Source: Alphaproteobacteria bacterium (lineage in GTDB: Bacteria; Pseudomonadota; Alphaproteobacteria; Kiloniellales; JAKSDN01). From it: a stretch of 7,059 nucleotides of DNA. The DNA lies in assembly GCA_030598385.1 (NCBI GenBank), contig JAUVQB010000069.1, positions 1-7,059 of the forward strand, read 5' to 3'. A program made the translations under genes and the position numbers. Positions 1 to 6,537 of the stretch are shown here, in pieces. Position 1 is the first letter of the stretch; each line of letters begins with the position of its first letter. Under the pieces are notes generated by a model. The model had not been told where the DNA came from, made no database searches, and was given only the letters and a program-made list of their open reading frames with translations.

Positions 1-770
1 AAGGTGAAGGCGGACTCGATGTCGTCGGCGATCATCACCACGGCCTGACCGCCGAGGATCTTCGATTCGGCGAGCGAGCCCAGCGACAGGATGAAGGTCA
101 GCATGGCGCCGATCAGGATGCCCGGCATGGCGAGCGGCAGTTCCACCTCCCGGAAGACCTGCAGGCGCGTGGCACCGAGGTCGGAGGCCGCCTCCTTCAG
201 GCTGTCGGGCACCATGGAAAGCCCGATCACCAGGGGAAACAGCATGAAGGGCAGATAGACGTAAACCAGCCCCAGGACGATCGCCGGCACGGTGTAGAGC
301 AGCGAGGGGATGCTGAGCCCGAACATGATCTGCAGGCTGCCGTCCAGGATGCCGTTCTTGAGCAAGATCAGGACCCAGCCGAACAGCCGGATGTTTTCCG
401 AGACCAGGAGCGGCAAGGCGACCAGAACCGTCACCAGATTGGCCCACTTGCCGAACAGCTTCGCCATGCCGTAGGCGATCGGATAACACACCAGCAGCAG
501 CAGGCCGACCGTCACGGTGGCCAGCGCAAACGACCAGAAGAAGGAGATGTAGTAGCTATCGGTAACGACGGAGGTAAAATTGGCGAGCGTCGGCGCCTGG
601 AACATCGAAAAGGTCCTGGGCGGCATGAAGCTGTAAACCAGCACGATGACCAGGGGGCCGGCGAAGCCGACCAACAGGAACAGCGTCGTCGGCAGGGCGA
701 CCAGCACGCCGGGCTGGCGCAGCCATTCGCCCAGTTTCATGCGCGGCAGGGGCGTTGCGGAACTGGCCAT
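1..770 (-). CDS. ABC transporter permease, PotB/PotH type (3' end cut by window)
   Basis: Inner-membrane subunit of a binding-protein-dependent importer of the spermidine/putrescine class. The first 256 residues are visible and the frame runs open off the left edge; PotB-like proteins are about 280-300 residues, so roughly the last helix is missing. Hydrophobic segments lie near residues 22-47, 76-103, 112-136, 157-184 and 214-236. The cytoplasmic EAA loop that docks onto the ATPase starts at E193-A-A-S-D-L-G199 and ends at L211-P212, the expected spacing. The ATG at 770 lies 11 bases after the ATPase stop, with GGAG just upstream, so the two genes are surely co-transcribed. A second ATG at residue 11 is possible. 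A PotC/PotI-type second permease is expected beyond the left edge, by analogy with the potFGHI order. The family is clear; the transported compound is not known. Confidence 0.93.
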   Translation of the reverse strand, partial: MASSATPLPRMKLGEWLRQPGVLVALPTTLFLLVGFAGPLVIVLVYSFMPPRTFSMFQAPTLANFTSVVTDSYYISFFWSFALATVTVGLLLLVCYPIAYGMAKLFGKWANLVTVLVALPLLVSENIRLFGWVLILLKNGILDGSLQIMFGLSIPSLLYTVPAIVLGLVYVYLPFMLFPLVIGLSMVPDSLKEAASDLGATRLQVFREVELPLAMPGILIGAMLTFILSLGSLAESKILGGQAVVMIADDIESAFT

Positions 771-781
771 CGCTCCGCCCC

Positions 782-1861
782 TCAGTCCCGCACCAGAATG
801 CCGTCCTCGGGCCGCCAGCCGATGACGACGGAGGTGCCTGGCTCGCCGGCGAAGGGTTCGTCCTGAAGGCGCTCGACCAGCCAATGCACCCCAAGGTCCT
901 CGATGCGCACCTGGTACTGAATGCGCGAACCGAGCGCGTAGTCGTTGTAGAGGGTCCCTTCGATACGGTTGGCGAGGCCCTCGGCCGACGGGCCAATTTT
1001 CACTACCTCCGGCCGGACGATCAGGAAACCGCGCTCGAAACCGTCGAGGTCCCGCTCCACCCGATATTCGCGCCCGTCCGCCAGGTTGCGCACCGTCGCC
1101 GGGCCGGCCGGTTCCACCTCCAGGGTGTTCACCTCGCCCATGAACTGGGCGACGAACTTGTTGGAGGGCTCGTTGTAGATCTCGCTGGGCGAGCCGACCT
1201 GGACGATCCGCCCCTCCTGCATGATGCCGATGCGGTCGCTCATCACCATCGCCTCCTCCAGCGAGTGGGTGATGTAGACGAAGGTCTTGCCGGATTCCCG
1301 GTGGATGTCCTTCAGCTCCTTCTCCAGGGTCTTGCGCAGGCGGAAGTCGAGCGACGACAGCGGCTCGTCGAAGAACAGGATCTCCGGGTCGAAGGCGAGC
1401 GCCCGGGCGAGCGCGATGCGCTGCTGCTCGCCGCCGGAGCACTGTTGCACCGCTTTCTCGTAATAGCCGAGCGGCAAGCGAAGCTGGGTTAGCAGCTCCT
1501 CGACCCGCGCGCGGCGCTTGGCCGGCTCGATGCCGGCGATCTTCAGGGGAAAGTCGATGTTCTCGCCCACCGACTTGTGCGGAAACAGGGCGAGCGACTG
1601 GAACACCATGCAGGTCGGCCGCTTGTTGGCCGGCACCTCGTTGATCCGCTGCCCGCGCAAATGGATGTCGCCGCCGGTCGGCCGCTCCATGCCGACCAGC
1701 ATGCGAATCATCGTGGTCTTGCCGCTGCCGGAAGGTCCGACGAGGGTGAAGAACTCGCCCTCGGCAATATCCAGATCGACGCCGGTTACGGCCGTGAAGT
1801 CACCGAACTTCTTTTCGATCTGGCGCAGTTGCAGGATCGGACCCGACGCCACACCACTCAT
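782..1861 (-). CDS. ABC transporter ATP-binding protein, PotA/PotG type
   Basis: Cytoplasmic ATPase (359 residues) powering the importer, with a full nucleotide-binding domain and a C-terminal regulatory region. Visible motifs are Walker A GPSGSGKT (42-49), Q-loop Q88, signature CSGGEQQR (141-148), Walker B ILFFDEP (161-167), D-loop SSLD (169-172) and switch histidine H199. Residues from about 275 to the end fit a TOBE-type domain, as in PotA and other polyamine or iron-type importers; the length matches PotA/PotG (about 370). The signature begins with Cys instead of the usual Leu and has Glu where Gln is commonest at position 145. The ATG at 1861 follows a weak GAGGG ribosome site and lies 51 bases after the binding-protein stop; the permease follows after 11 bases. 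Substrate class is inferred from the family and from the neighbouring binding protein. Confidence 0.95.
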   Translation of the reverse strand: MSGVASGPILQLRQIEKKFGDFTAVTGVDLDIAEGEFFTLVGPSGSGKTTMIRMLVGMERPTGGDIHLRGQRINEVPANKRPTCMVFQSLALFPHKSVGENIDFPLKIAGIEPAKRRARVEELLTQLRLPLGYYEKAVQQCSGGEQQRIALARALAFDPEILFFDEPLSSLDFRLRKTLEKELKDIHRESGKTFVYITHSLEEAMVMSDRIGIMQEGRIVQVGSPSEIYNEPSNKFVAQFMGEVNTLEVEPAGPATVRNLADGREYRVERDLDGFERGFLIVRPEVVKIGPSAEGLANRIEGTLYNDYALGSRIQYQVRIEDLGVHWLVERLQDEPFAGEPGTSVVIGWRPEDGILVRD

Positions 1862-1912
1862 CGGACCCTCGGGCTAGCTGTCACACAATATCAAGGCGCT
1901 CACGACAGACGA

Positions 1913-3070
1913 TCAGCCTTCCCGCTCGCGCTTGGCGGCCGAGTAAAGGTCGTACATCTCCGCATAGTCCGGATTGATGTCGTAGTCGGAACTATTCGCC
2001 ATCTCCTGCTCGAGCGTATCCCACTGGATCGCATCGAGTTCGTCCTTGTCGAAGGACGCCAGAACCTCGCTGCTGCCCATCTGGGTCACCGGGTTATAGG
2101 TGCCCTCGGCGAACGCGACCTTCTTGGAGATATCGGGGCGCTGCACGTAGGCCAGGAACTCGTCGGCGAGCGGCGAGGGGTCCGGATTGTTCACCACCGA
2201 GGTGAGCTCGATCCACACGATGCCGCCCTTGCCGTCCATCGGCCCGGACCGCGGCGTGATGCCGCGCACGTTGCCGGCACCGTCGTAGCGCGCCGGCGAG
2301 GCGGTATAGGTGCCGCCGGTGAAGTAGGCATCGATCTCGCCGTTGATCAGCGCCAGGTTCATCTGCACCAAATCGTCGGTCAGGTTCTTCGCGCCGTTGA
2401 AGATCTGCCGCGCGGTCTCGCCGACCTTGGCGATCTCCTCCGCCGTGTGCTCGCGGAAGGGATGAATGTCCGCCGTCACGCACATGTGGTAGATGTTCCA
2501 GTTGTCGTAGGTGAGAACGCCGTAGCGATCCTTCATGGCGGGATCGAGGAACAGCTTGAAGCCCTGGTCCTCGGCCATGTCGCGCGAGATCTTGTCGGTA
2601 TTGACCACGAAGTTGAAGGGACCGAAGCGCTGGGTCATGCCGAGCAAGTGTTCGCCGGACTTGTCCAAGGCCCACTCGTAGGGCGGATGGAACGCCGGCA
2701 TCATCTTTTCCATCATCGGCTCGAAGCGGTCGCGCGGCAGGTCGCGGATCAACCCCTCGGGCCACATCATCTCTCGGGCCCAGGGATTGTTGACATTGAT
2801 CAGGTCCCAGACGTTGGTCTCGCCCGCCCGCAAGCGGTTCACCGCATCCGGATCGGAGGTCAGGCCCTCGGCGCGAACGGTCGCATCGAACTCGCGGCGG
2901 AAAGGGTCCAGAACATCGTCCGAGTTGTAGCCCTCCCAGCAGTAAATGTTCAGCTCCTTGTCGCGGGCCGCCTGGGCGCGCTTGGCGAAACTGCCGCCGA
3001 ACGCGAAGGCGCCCGCCCAGAGGCCGGTCTGCTGCAGGAAATTTCGACGTGTCGTCTTGCCGTTCATCAT
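1913..3070 (-). CDS. Periplasmic substrate-binding protein, PotD/PotF family, Tat signal
   Basis: Extracytoplasmic solute receptor (385 residues) for the adjacent ATPase and permease. The N-terminus carries a twin-arginine export signal: T7-R8-R9-N-F-L-Q, then a hydrophobic stretch (about 15-28) and a likely AQA cleavage site at 32-34. The mature protein opens with LNIYCWEGY (40-48), the first beta strand and aromatic ligand-side motif typical of polyamine-type receptors (compare Y-x-W-x-x-Y in PotD). The rest is a two-lobed binding fold, moderately longer than PotD (348). Two consecutive ATG codons (3070 and 3067) can start it; GGGAGGA ends 7 bases before the first, which favours 3070. The signal suggests folding or ligand binding before export. 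Family members bind putrescine, spermidine, other amines or even iron-type ligands, so the ligand is undetermined. Confidence 0.93.
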   Translation of the reverse strand: MMNGKTTRRNFLQQTGLWAGAFAFGGSFAKRAQAARDKELNIYCWEGYNSDDVLDPFRREFDATVRAEGLTSDPDAVNRLRAGETNVWDLINVNNPWAREMMWPEGLIRDLPRDRFEPMMEKMMPAFHPPYEWALDKSGEHLLGMTQRFGPFNFVVNTDKISRDMAEDQGFKLFLDPAMKDRYGVLTYDNWNIYHMCVTADIHPFREHTAEEIAKVGETARQIFNGAKNLTDDLVQMNLALINGEIDAYFTGGTYTASPARYDGAGNVRGITPRSGPMDGKGGIVWIELTSVVNNPDPSPLADEFLAYVQRPDISKKVAFAEGTYNPVTQMGSSEVLASFDKDELDAIQWDTLEQEMANSSDYDINPDYAEMYDLYSAAKREREG

Positions 3071-3076
3071 GGAATT

Positions 3077-3083
3077 TCCTCCC
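3077..3083 (-). promoter_or_regulatory. Ribosome binding site of the substrate-binding protein
   Basis: The minus strand reads GGGAGGA, with 7 bases to the first of two tandem ATG codons and 10 to the second. It is the best Shine-Dalgarno match in the window, consistent with high expression of the binding protein relative to its transporter partners, and it favours the upstream ATG. Confidence 0.7.
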
Positions 3084-3284
3084 TATCGTTCTTTTCGGTT
3101 CGACCACGGGCCGCCGATTGCGCTCCCGTAGGGCGCGTCATGCCAGCGCCGGCCCGCAAGATAGTCCGTTTATCGTCACAGCGGCTGCCAAACGGGCATT
3201 TCACCAAGGATTGCCTCAGACCACAACGAGGAAACGCACGGGGGCGGTCCGAGAGGCCAAAATCGGAGTTTGTCGAATCTAGGC

Positions 3285-3300
3285 CGCCGCAGTCGCGGCG
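3285..3300. repeat. GC-rich perfect hairpin CGCCGC-AGTC-GCGGCG
   Basis: A perfect 6-base stem of G and C with a 4-base loop, lying 50 bases past the amidotransferase stop in the leftward direction. It could slow polymerase or protect the 3' end of the upstream transcript, but no T-tract follows on either strand and such short GC hairpins occur by chance in DNA of this composition. Confidence 0.35.
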
Positions 3301-3349
3301 ACTTGACCGGATGCCTCCAATTCTTGACACGACAGCAGGCAGACGGAGA

Positions 3350-4132
3350 TCAGCTTTGCCTTGCCAGATCGACCCAGCGGCCGAAGACCTCCGCCGCCAG
3401 CCGGCGCTGAGCCTGCATGTGGGCCTGGAACCCCGCGTCCAGCTCGCTCAGCAGGCGGGGCTCGTCCTTGAACTCGCTTTCGCCGAAATGACGCATCCAT
3501 TCCCGCACGATGTCGACCGTGACCTCCAGGTGGAACTGAAGGCCATAGGCGGCGCGGCCGAGCCGGAAGGCCTGGACCTCGCAGAGGCCGCCGGTCAGCA
3601 GATTGACGCCGCCCGGCGGCAGGTCGAAGGCCTCGTAATGGTGCTGAAACGGCGTCAGGGGCGAGCCGAGCCCGGCGAACAATGCATCCTGCGCGCCTTC
3701 TTCCGTCACCTGCAGCTCGACGTAACCGGCCTCGAGCGCGCCCATGTGCCAGACCCGGGCGCCACAGGCGCGGGCCATGATCTGCGCGCCCAGGCAAACG
3801 CCCAGCACCGCCTTGCCGCGCGCCTCGAAGGATTTCGCGAGCACCCCCAGTTCGCGAAGCCAGGGGTGATCGGCCTCGTCGTTGGCGCTCATCGGGCCGC
3901 CCAGGATTACCAGCCCGTCATGGTCCGCCAGCGGGCCCGGCGGTGGGTCCGGCAGCCCCGGATAGTCGAGCGGCGCCCAGGAGGCAAAACCCTCGGCCGG
4001 CAGGATGGTGTCGTAGAAGCCGCCCTTCTCCACGATGGCCGCGCCGATCAGCCCCGACGGCGCCACGGGATCGCAGACCACCATCAGAATGCGCGGGCCC
4101 TGGCCGGAGGATGTCATGGCGGGATCTTGCAC
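3350..4132 (-). CDS. Class I glutamine amidotransferase domain protein (GMP synthase-like, COG0518 type)
   Basis: Cytoplasmic protein of 260 residues made of a single class I amidotransferase (flavodoxin-like hydrolase) domain. The nucleophile elbow is GVCLGAQ with Cys113, and the second motif LQFHLE gives His201 and Glu203, completing the triad. The oxyanion-side motif LGGPMS is at 77-82. Stand-alone domains of this family hydrolyse glutamine or other gamma-glutamyl amides; no synthetase partner domain is fused. It follows the glutamine synthetase-like ligase by 13 bases and is almost certainly translationally coupled to it, which suggests that it acts on the ligase product or feeds ammonia to a partner. 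This start is GTG, preceded by GGAAG only 2 bases away; an ATG at 4117 (residue 6) is the alternative and has no clear ribosome site. The domain begins near residue 14, so both starts keep it whole. Pathway role is inference. Confidence 0.88.
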   Translation of the reverse strand: MQDPAMTSSGQGPRILMVVCDPVAPSGLIGAAIVEKGGFYDTILPAEGFASWAPLDYPGLPDPPPGPLADHDGLVILGGPMSANDEADHPWLRELGVLAKSFEARGKAVLGVCLGAQIMARACGARVWHMGALEAGYVELQVTEEGAQDALFAGLGSPLTPFQHHYEAFDLPPGGVNLLTGGLCEVQAFRLGRAAYGLQFHLEVTVDIVREWMRHFGESEFKDEPRLLSELDAGFQAHMQAQRRLAAEVFGRWVDLARQS

Positions 4133-4145
4133 GTCTTCCGGCGCC

Positions 4146-5477
4146 CTAATGGATCTCGAGATACTCGTCGCGCTCCCAGTCGGTGACGTGGGCGCGGAAC
4201 CGCGCCAGCTCGAAGCGCTTCACGGTCGTGAACAGCGTGACGAACTCTTCGCCCAAGACGCCGCGCATGGCACTGTCGGCCTCCAGCCCGCCCAGCGCCT
4301 CTTCGAGGCCTTGCGGCAATTTCGCCAGCGCGGGATCGCTCTCGCTCGGCCCCGCGACCTCGGGCGCCAGTTCGAGCCCCTGCTCGATCCCCAGGAGGCC
4401 GGCCGCCAGGGTGCCCGCCGCCGTAAGATAGGGGTTGCTCGCCGCCCCGCCGCCGCGCATCTCGATGTGGGTGGTCTCGTCGCCCGCGCCGATCACGCGC
4501 ACCAGTGCCGTGCGGTCCTCGATGCCCCAGGAGATGTTCGACGGGGCGAAGGTGTGCGGCTTGAGGCGGTGGTAGCAGTTGGCCGTGGGATTGGCGAGCG
4601 CCATCATCGCCGGGGCGTGGGCGAGCTGGCCGGCGATGAAGGACCGCGCCACAGGGGACAGCCCGGCCTCGCCGCCCGGATCGAGAAAGGCGTTCGCGCC
4701 GGTCTCGCGGTGCCACAGGCTCATGTGCAGATGGCAGCCGCTTCCGGCCTTGTCGCCCCAGGGCTTGGTCATGAAGCTCGCGATGGCGCCATGCCGGTGG
4801 GCGATTTCCTTGCAGGCGTTCTTGAAGGCGTACGCCTTGTCGGCCCCGGCCAGTCCATGCCCCGGGCCGAAATTGATCTCGTACTGGGAGCCCGCGTACT
4901 CGCAGTTGGCGGTGATGATGTCGATGCCCATGGCGCGCAACTGGTCGACCAGCACCTCGACCAGCGGCAGGTACTCGTTGCGCACCACGTTGAAGATGTG
5001 CAGGCCCTGGAAAAACTGCGCCTTGGTCTCCGCGTCCAGCAGGAAGAACTCGAACTCGTGGCCCATCAGCACGGTGTAGCCGAGCCCGGCTGCGCGATCG
5101 AGCAGTCGGGCGAGCACCCGGCGCGGGGCCGCTTCGATCGGCGTGTCGTCCTGAAAGGTGACGTCGCAGACGACCCGCGCCGTTCGTTCGCGCCAGGGCA
5201 CCGGGGTCAGGCTGACCGGATCGGGAAACAGCTTGGAATCCGCATAGTTGCGCTCCTCGTGCAGGCCGGAGCCCGGCACCACCATCGAGGACGTGTCGAG
5301 GGCGAGGATTCCGCCATAAAAATTGAGGCCCCGGCGGGCATAGTTTTCCGCCTTGCTGACCGGCACCGTCTTGGCCCGGGCGGTGCCGTGCAGGTCCGGC
5401 AGCTCGAAGCGGACATACTCGTAGCCGCCGTCCTCCAGTTTGGCCATGAAGGTTTCGATGTTGTCGGCGGTTGTCAT
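4146..5477 (-). CDS. Glutamine synthetase family ligase (GSI-like, probable gamma-glutamyl-amine ligase)
   Basis: ATP-dependent ligase (443 residues) with the beta-grasp N-terminal domain followed by the catalytic domain. Residues matching the GSI active site are E141 and E143 (GHEFEFF), E193 and E200 (NCEYAGSQYEINFGP), H249 (KPWGDKAGSGCHLHMS, 238-253), R304 (YHRLKP), R322 and R327 (EDRTALVR), E339 and R341 (EMRGGG), then NPYL (348-351). D61 in LDTSSM fits the ammonium-site Asp. The flap motif that reads GYE in true glutamine synthetases is HTF (308-310), so the flap glutamate is absent, and I see no adenylylation tyrosine site. Both features favour an amine substrate over ammonia, as in PuuA- or GMAS-like enzymes. 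The ATG at 5477 has only a G-run (GGGGGG, ending about 4 bases upstream) as ribosome site. It heads the leftward gene set. Family is certain; the amine is not. Confidence 0.93.
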   Translation of the reverse strand: MTTADNIETFMAKLEDGGYEYVRFELPDLHGTARAKTVPVSKAENYARRGLNFYGGILALDTSSMVVPGSGLHEERNYADSKLFPDPVSLTPVPWRERTARVVCDVTFQDDTPIEAAPRRVLARLLDRAAGLGYTVLMGHEFEFFLLDAETKAQFFQGLHIFNVVRNEYLPLVEVLVDQLRAMGIDIITANCEYAGSQYEINFGPGHGLAGADKAYAFKNACKEIAHRHGAIASFMTKPWGDKAGSGCHLHMSLWHRETGANAFLDPGGEAGLSPVARSFIAGQLAHAPAMMALANPTANCYHRLKPHTFAPSNISWGIEDRTALVRVIGAGDETTHIEMRGGGAASNPYLTAAGTLAAGLLGIEQGLELAPEVAGPSESDPALAKLPQGLEEALGGLEADSAMRGVLGEEFVTLFTTVKRFELARFRAHVTDWERDEYLEIH

Positions 5478-5622
5478 GACGCCCCCCGGTTCGGTCTTCG
5501 CCTTATTCTTGAATTTTACTTGCTATGAGCTTATCCGCCGATCCCGGCAGATCCCAGCCTCAAAATCTGCCATGATCCCGCCGTCAGGACGTTCGGCGAA
5601 CGGCGTAAGGGAATGAACGGCG
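5478..5622. promoter_or_regulatory. Divergent intergenic region between ligase and SDR genes
   Basis: 145 bases separate two genes read in opposite directions, so promoters for both should lie here. The stretch 5501-5536 is clearly AT-rich compared with the surrounding coding DNA. On the plus strand TTGAAT (5509-5514) is a plausible -35, followed at 17 bases by TATCCG (5532-5537), a poor -10. On the minus strand I find no convincing hexamer pair. A 7-base inverted repeat and three GATCCC copies lie between the AT-rich part and the SDR start. Confidence 0.55.
5546..5571. repeat. Inverted repeat GGCAGAT-N12-ATCTGCC, candidate operator
   Basis: A perfect 7-base inverted repeat with arms at 5546-5552 and 5565-5571; the arm centres are 19 bases apart, close to two helical turns, which suits a dimeric repressor or activator. 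It lies between divergent genes, 52 bases before the SDR start and downstream of the weak plus-strand promoter candidate. GATCCC occurs at 5540, 5550 and 5574, overlapping and flanking the arms. No regulator gene is in the window, so the binding protein is unknown. Confidence 0.45.
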
Positions 5623-6414
5623 ATGCGACTGACGGGCAAGCGCGCCCTGGTGACCGGGGCCTCGGGCGAGATCGGCCGCGCCATCGTCGCGCGTCTGGTC
5701 CGGGAAGGCGCCCAGGTGGCGGCGGCGGGCCGCGCCCAAGCGAAACTCGAGGCGCTTGCCGAGGCCTTGCGGCAGGACGGCCCGGCGGTCCATCCCCTGG
5801 TGGCGGACCTCACCGACGAAGGCGCCTGCGAAGCGCTGGTCGGCGAGGCCGAGCGGGCCTTGGGCGGCCTGGACATCCTGTGCAACGGCGCGGGCGTCCT
5901 CCTGGCCGAGGACGGCGACGTGGCCGAAACGCCGCTGGCGGCCTGGGACGAGACCCTGCGGGTCAACCTCACCTCGGTCTTCCTCACCTGCAAATACGCC
6001 GTGCCGGCCTTGCTGCGCGCCGGTGGCGGCAGCGTCGTCACCCTCGCCTCGATCGCCGCCCACCGCGGCTCGGTCTTCCCGCAGATCGCCTACACGGCCA
6101 GCAAGGGCGCGTTGGTCGCCATGACCCGCGAGATGGCGGTCCGCCACGCGCGGGAGGGAGTCCGCTTCAACGCCGTCTCGCCCAGCCTGATCGCCACCGA
6201 AATGGGCCGCAGCCTGATCCAGCAGCCCGACGAATGGGCCAAGCGCCGCCCCTTCGTGCCGCTCGGCCGGCTCGGCGAGGTCGAGGAGGTGGCGGCGGCC
6301 GTGGCCTACTTCGCCTCCGACGATTCGGCCTTCATCACCGGCACCGCCCAGCTCCTCGACGGCGGCATCTCGGCCGCCTACGTCGCCTCGGACCTGGGGG
6401 CGCCCGACGACTAA
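5623..6414 (+). CDS. Short-chain dehydrogenase/reductase (SDR, classical type)
   Basis: NAD(P)-dependent oxidoreductase of 263 residues, the normal classical SDR length. The nucleotide-binding motif TGASGEIG is at 11-18 and the NNAG-equivalent is NGAG at 88-91. The catalytic tetrad is complete: N115 (VNLTS), S143 (LASIA), Y157 and K161 (YTASKG). The C-terminal part has the usual PLGRLGEVEEVA (213-224) and ITGTAQLLDGG (238-248) blocks. The end of the second beta strand reads AAAGR (33-37) with no acidic residue, more compatible with NADP(H) than NAD(H); this is an inference. The ATG at 5623 has AAGGGA 10 bases upstream; an overlapping ATG at 5613 opens a different frame without SDR motifs. It diverges from the ligase gene and precedes the cysteine hydrolase on the same strand. 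Substrate is unknown; an alcohol, ketone or imine of the imported compound is possible. Confidence 0.93.
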   Translation: MRLTGKRALVTGASGEIGRAIVARLVREGAQVAAAGRAQAKLEALAEALRQDGPAVHPLVADLTDEGACEALVGEAERALGGLDILCNGAGVLLAEDGDVAETPLAAWDETLRVNLTSVFLTCKYAVPALLRAGGGSVVTLASIAAHRGSVFPQIAYTASKGALVAMTREMAVRHAREGVRFNAVSPSLIATEMGRSLIQQPDEWAKRRPFVPLGRLGEVEEVAAAVAYFASDDSAFITGTAQLLDGGISAAYVASDLGAPDD

Positions 6415-6537
6415 GCCCTCAGGCCTTCTTGAAAAGGTCCTTGCGCAGGCTCTGGGTGGCGTCGGGCGGATGAATCCGGTGCAGCAGAACCGAAGACCCG
6501 CTAGACTGGGGCCAAGCCACAAGTGAGGACGGGGGCC
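6415..6537. other. 123-base gap between SDR and cysteine hydrolase genes
   Basis: This gap is long for tight coupling, so the hydrolase could have its own promoter, but I see no good -35/-10 pair; TAGACT (6502-6507) lacks a partner at the right distance. An imperfect hairpin lies just after the SDR stop. The GAGGA at 6525-6529, 8 bases before the hydrolase ATG, is a good ribosome site. On the minus strand a short open frame ends here at 6419. Confidence 0.45.
6421..6441 (+). repeat. Imperfect hairpin after the SDR stop, weak terminator candidate
   Basis: AGGCCTT (6421-6427) pairs with AAGG and CCT (6434-6441) around a CTTGAA loop, giving 7 pairs with one bulged T at 6438. No T-run follows, so it is at best a weak or factor-dependent terminator or a processing site between the SDR and hydrolase genes. 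Confidence 0.25.

Larger units (their letters stand above)
3071..3349. other. 279-base intergenic region between amidotransferase and transporter genes
   Basis: No convincing gene is seen here. On the leftward strand the region should hold the 3' end of the ligase/amidotransferase transcript and probably the promoter of the transporter genes. It contains a GC-only hairpin (3285-3300), a loose inverted repeat TCCGA/TCGGA (3248-3252 and 3263-3267) and two copies of CTTGAC 21 bases apart (3302 and 3323). I found no good -35/-10 pair on the minus strand; the best are weak (TTGTGG with TGAAAT at 17 bases, around 3195-3225). No T-run follows either inverted repeat, so a factor-independent terminator is not supported. 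A GTG-initiated 87-codon frame spans the whole gap but lacks a ribosome site and any recognisable motif. Confidence 0.6.

Noticed and set aside
556..996. Minus-strand 146-codon frame overlapping the ATPase and permease genes
   Set aside because: It is an out-of-frame reading across the ATPase 3' end and permease 5' end; both genes have clear motifs in their own frames.
3071..3240. Sigma-54 type promoter (TGGCAC-N5-TTGC) upstream of the binding protein gene
   Set aside because: TGGCA occurs twice on the minus strand, but the TTGC half does not follow at the right spacing in either case.
3323..3351. TTGACA-like -35 on the plus strand (from 3324)
   Set aside because: The position 17 bases downstream reads AGATCA, a poor -10, and no plus-strand gene follows.
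1577..4186. Very long plus-strand open frame (869 codons) opposite the ATPase start, binding protein and amidotransferase genes
   Set aside because: It is antisense to three well-supported genes, has low-complexity Arg/Gly/Ala/His-rich composition and no domain motif; long antisense frames are expected in GC-rich DNA with biased third positions.
4035..5528. Plus-strand open frame (497 codons) covering the whole ligase gene in antisense
   Set aside because: Mirror of the codon bias of the ligase gene on the other strand; no motif, and the ligase reading has a complete active site.
5478..5622. Riboswitch or structured leader before the ligase or SDR gene
   Set aside because: The region is short and shows only one short inverted repeat better explained as an operator; no known riboswitch core is visible.
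5584..6522. Minus-strand open frame (312 codons) antisense to the SDR gene
   Set aside because: The SDR frame on the plus strand has all catalytic motifs; the antisense product is a low-complexity Gly/Arg/Asp/Val sequence.
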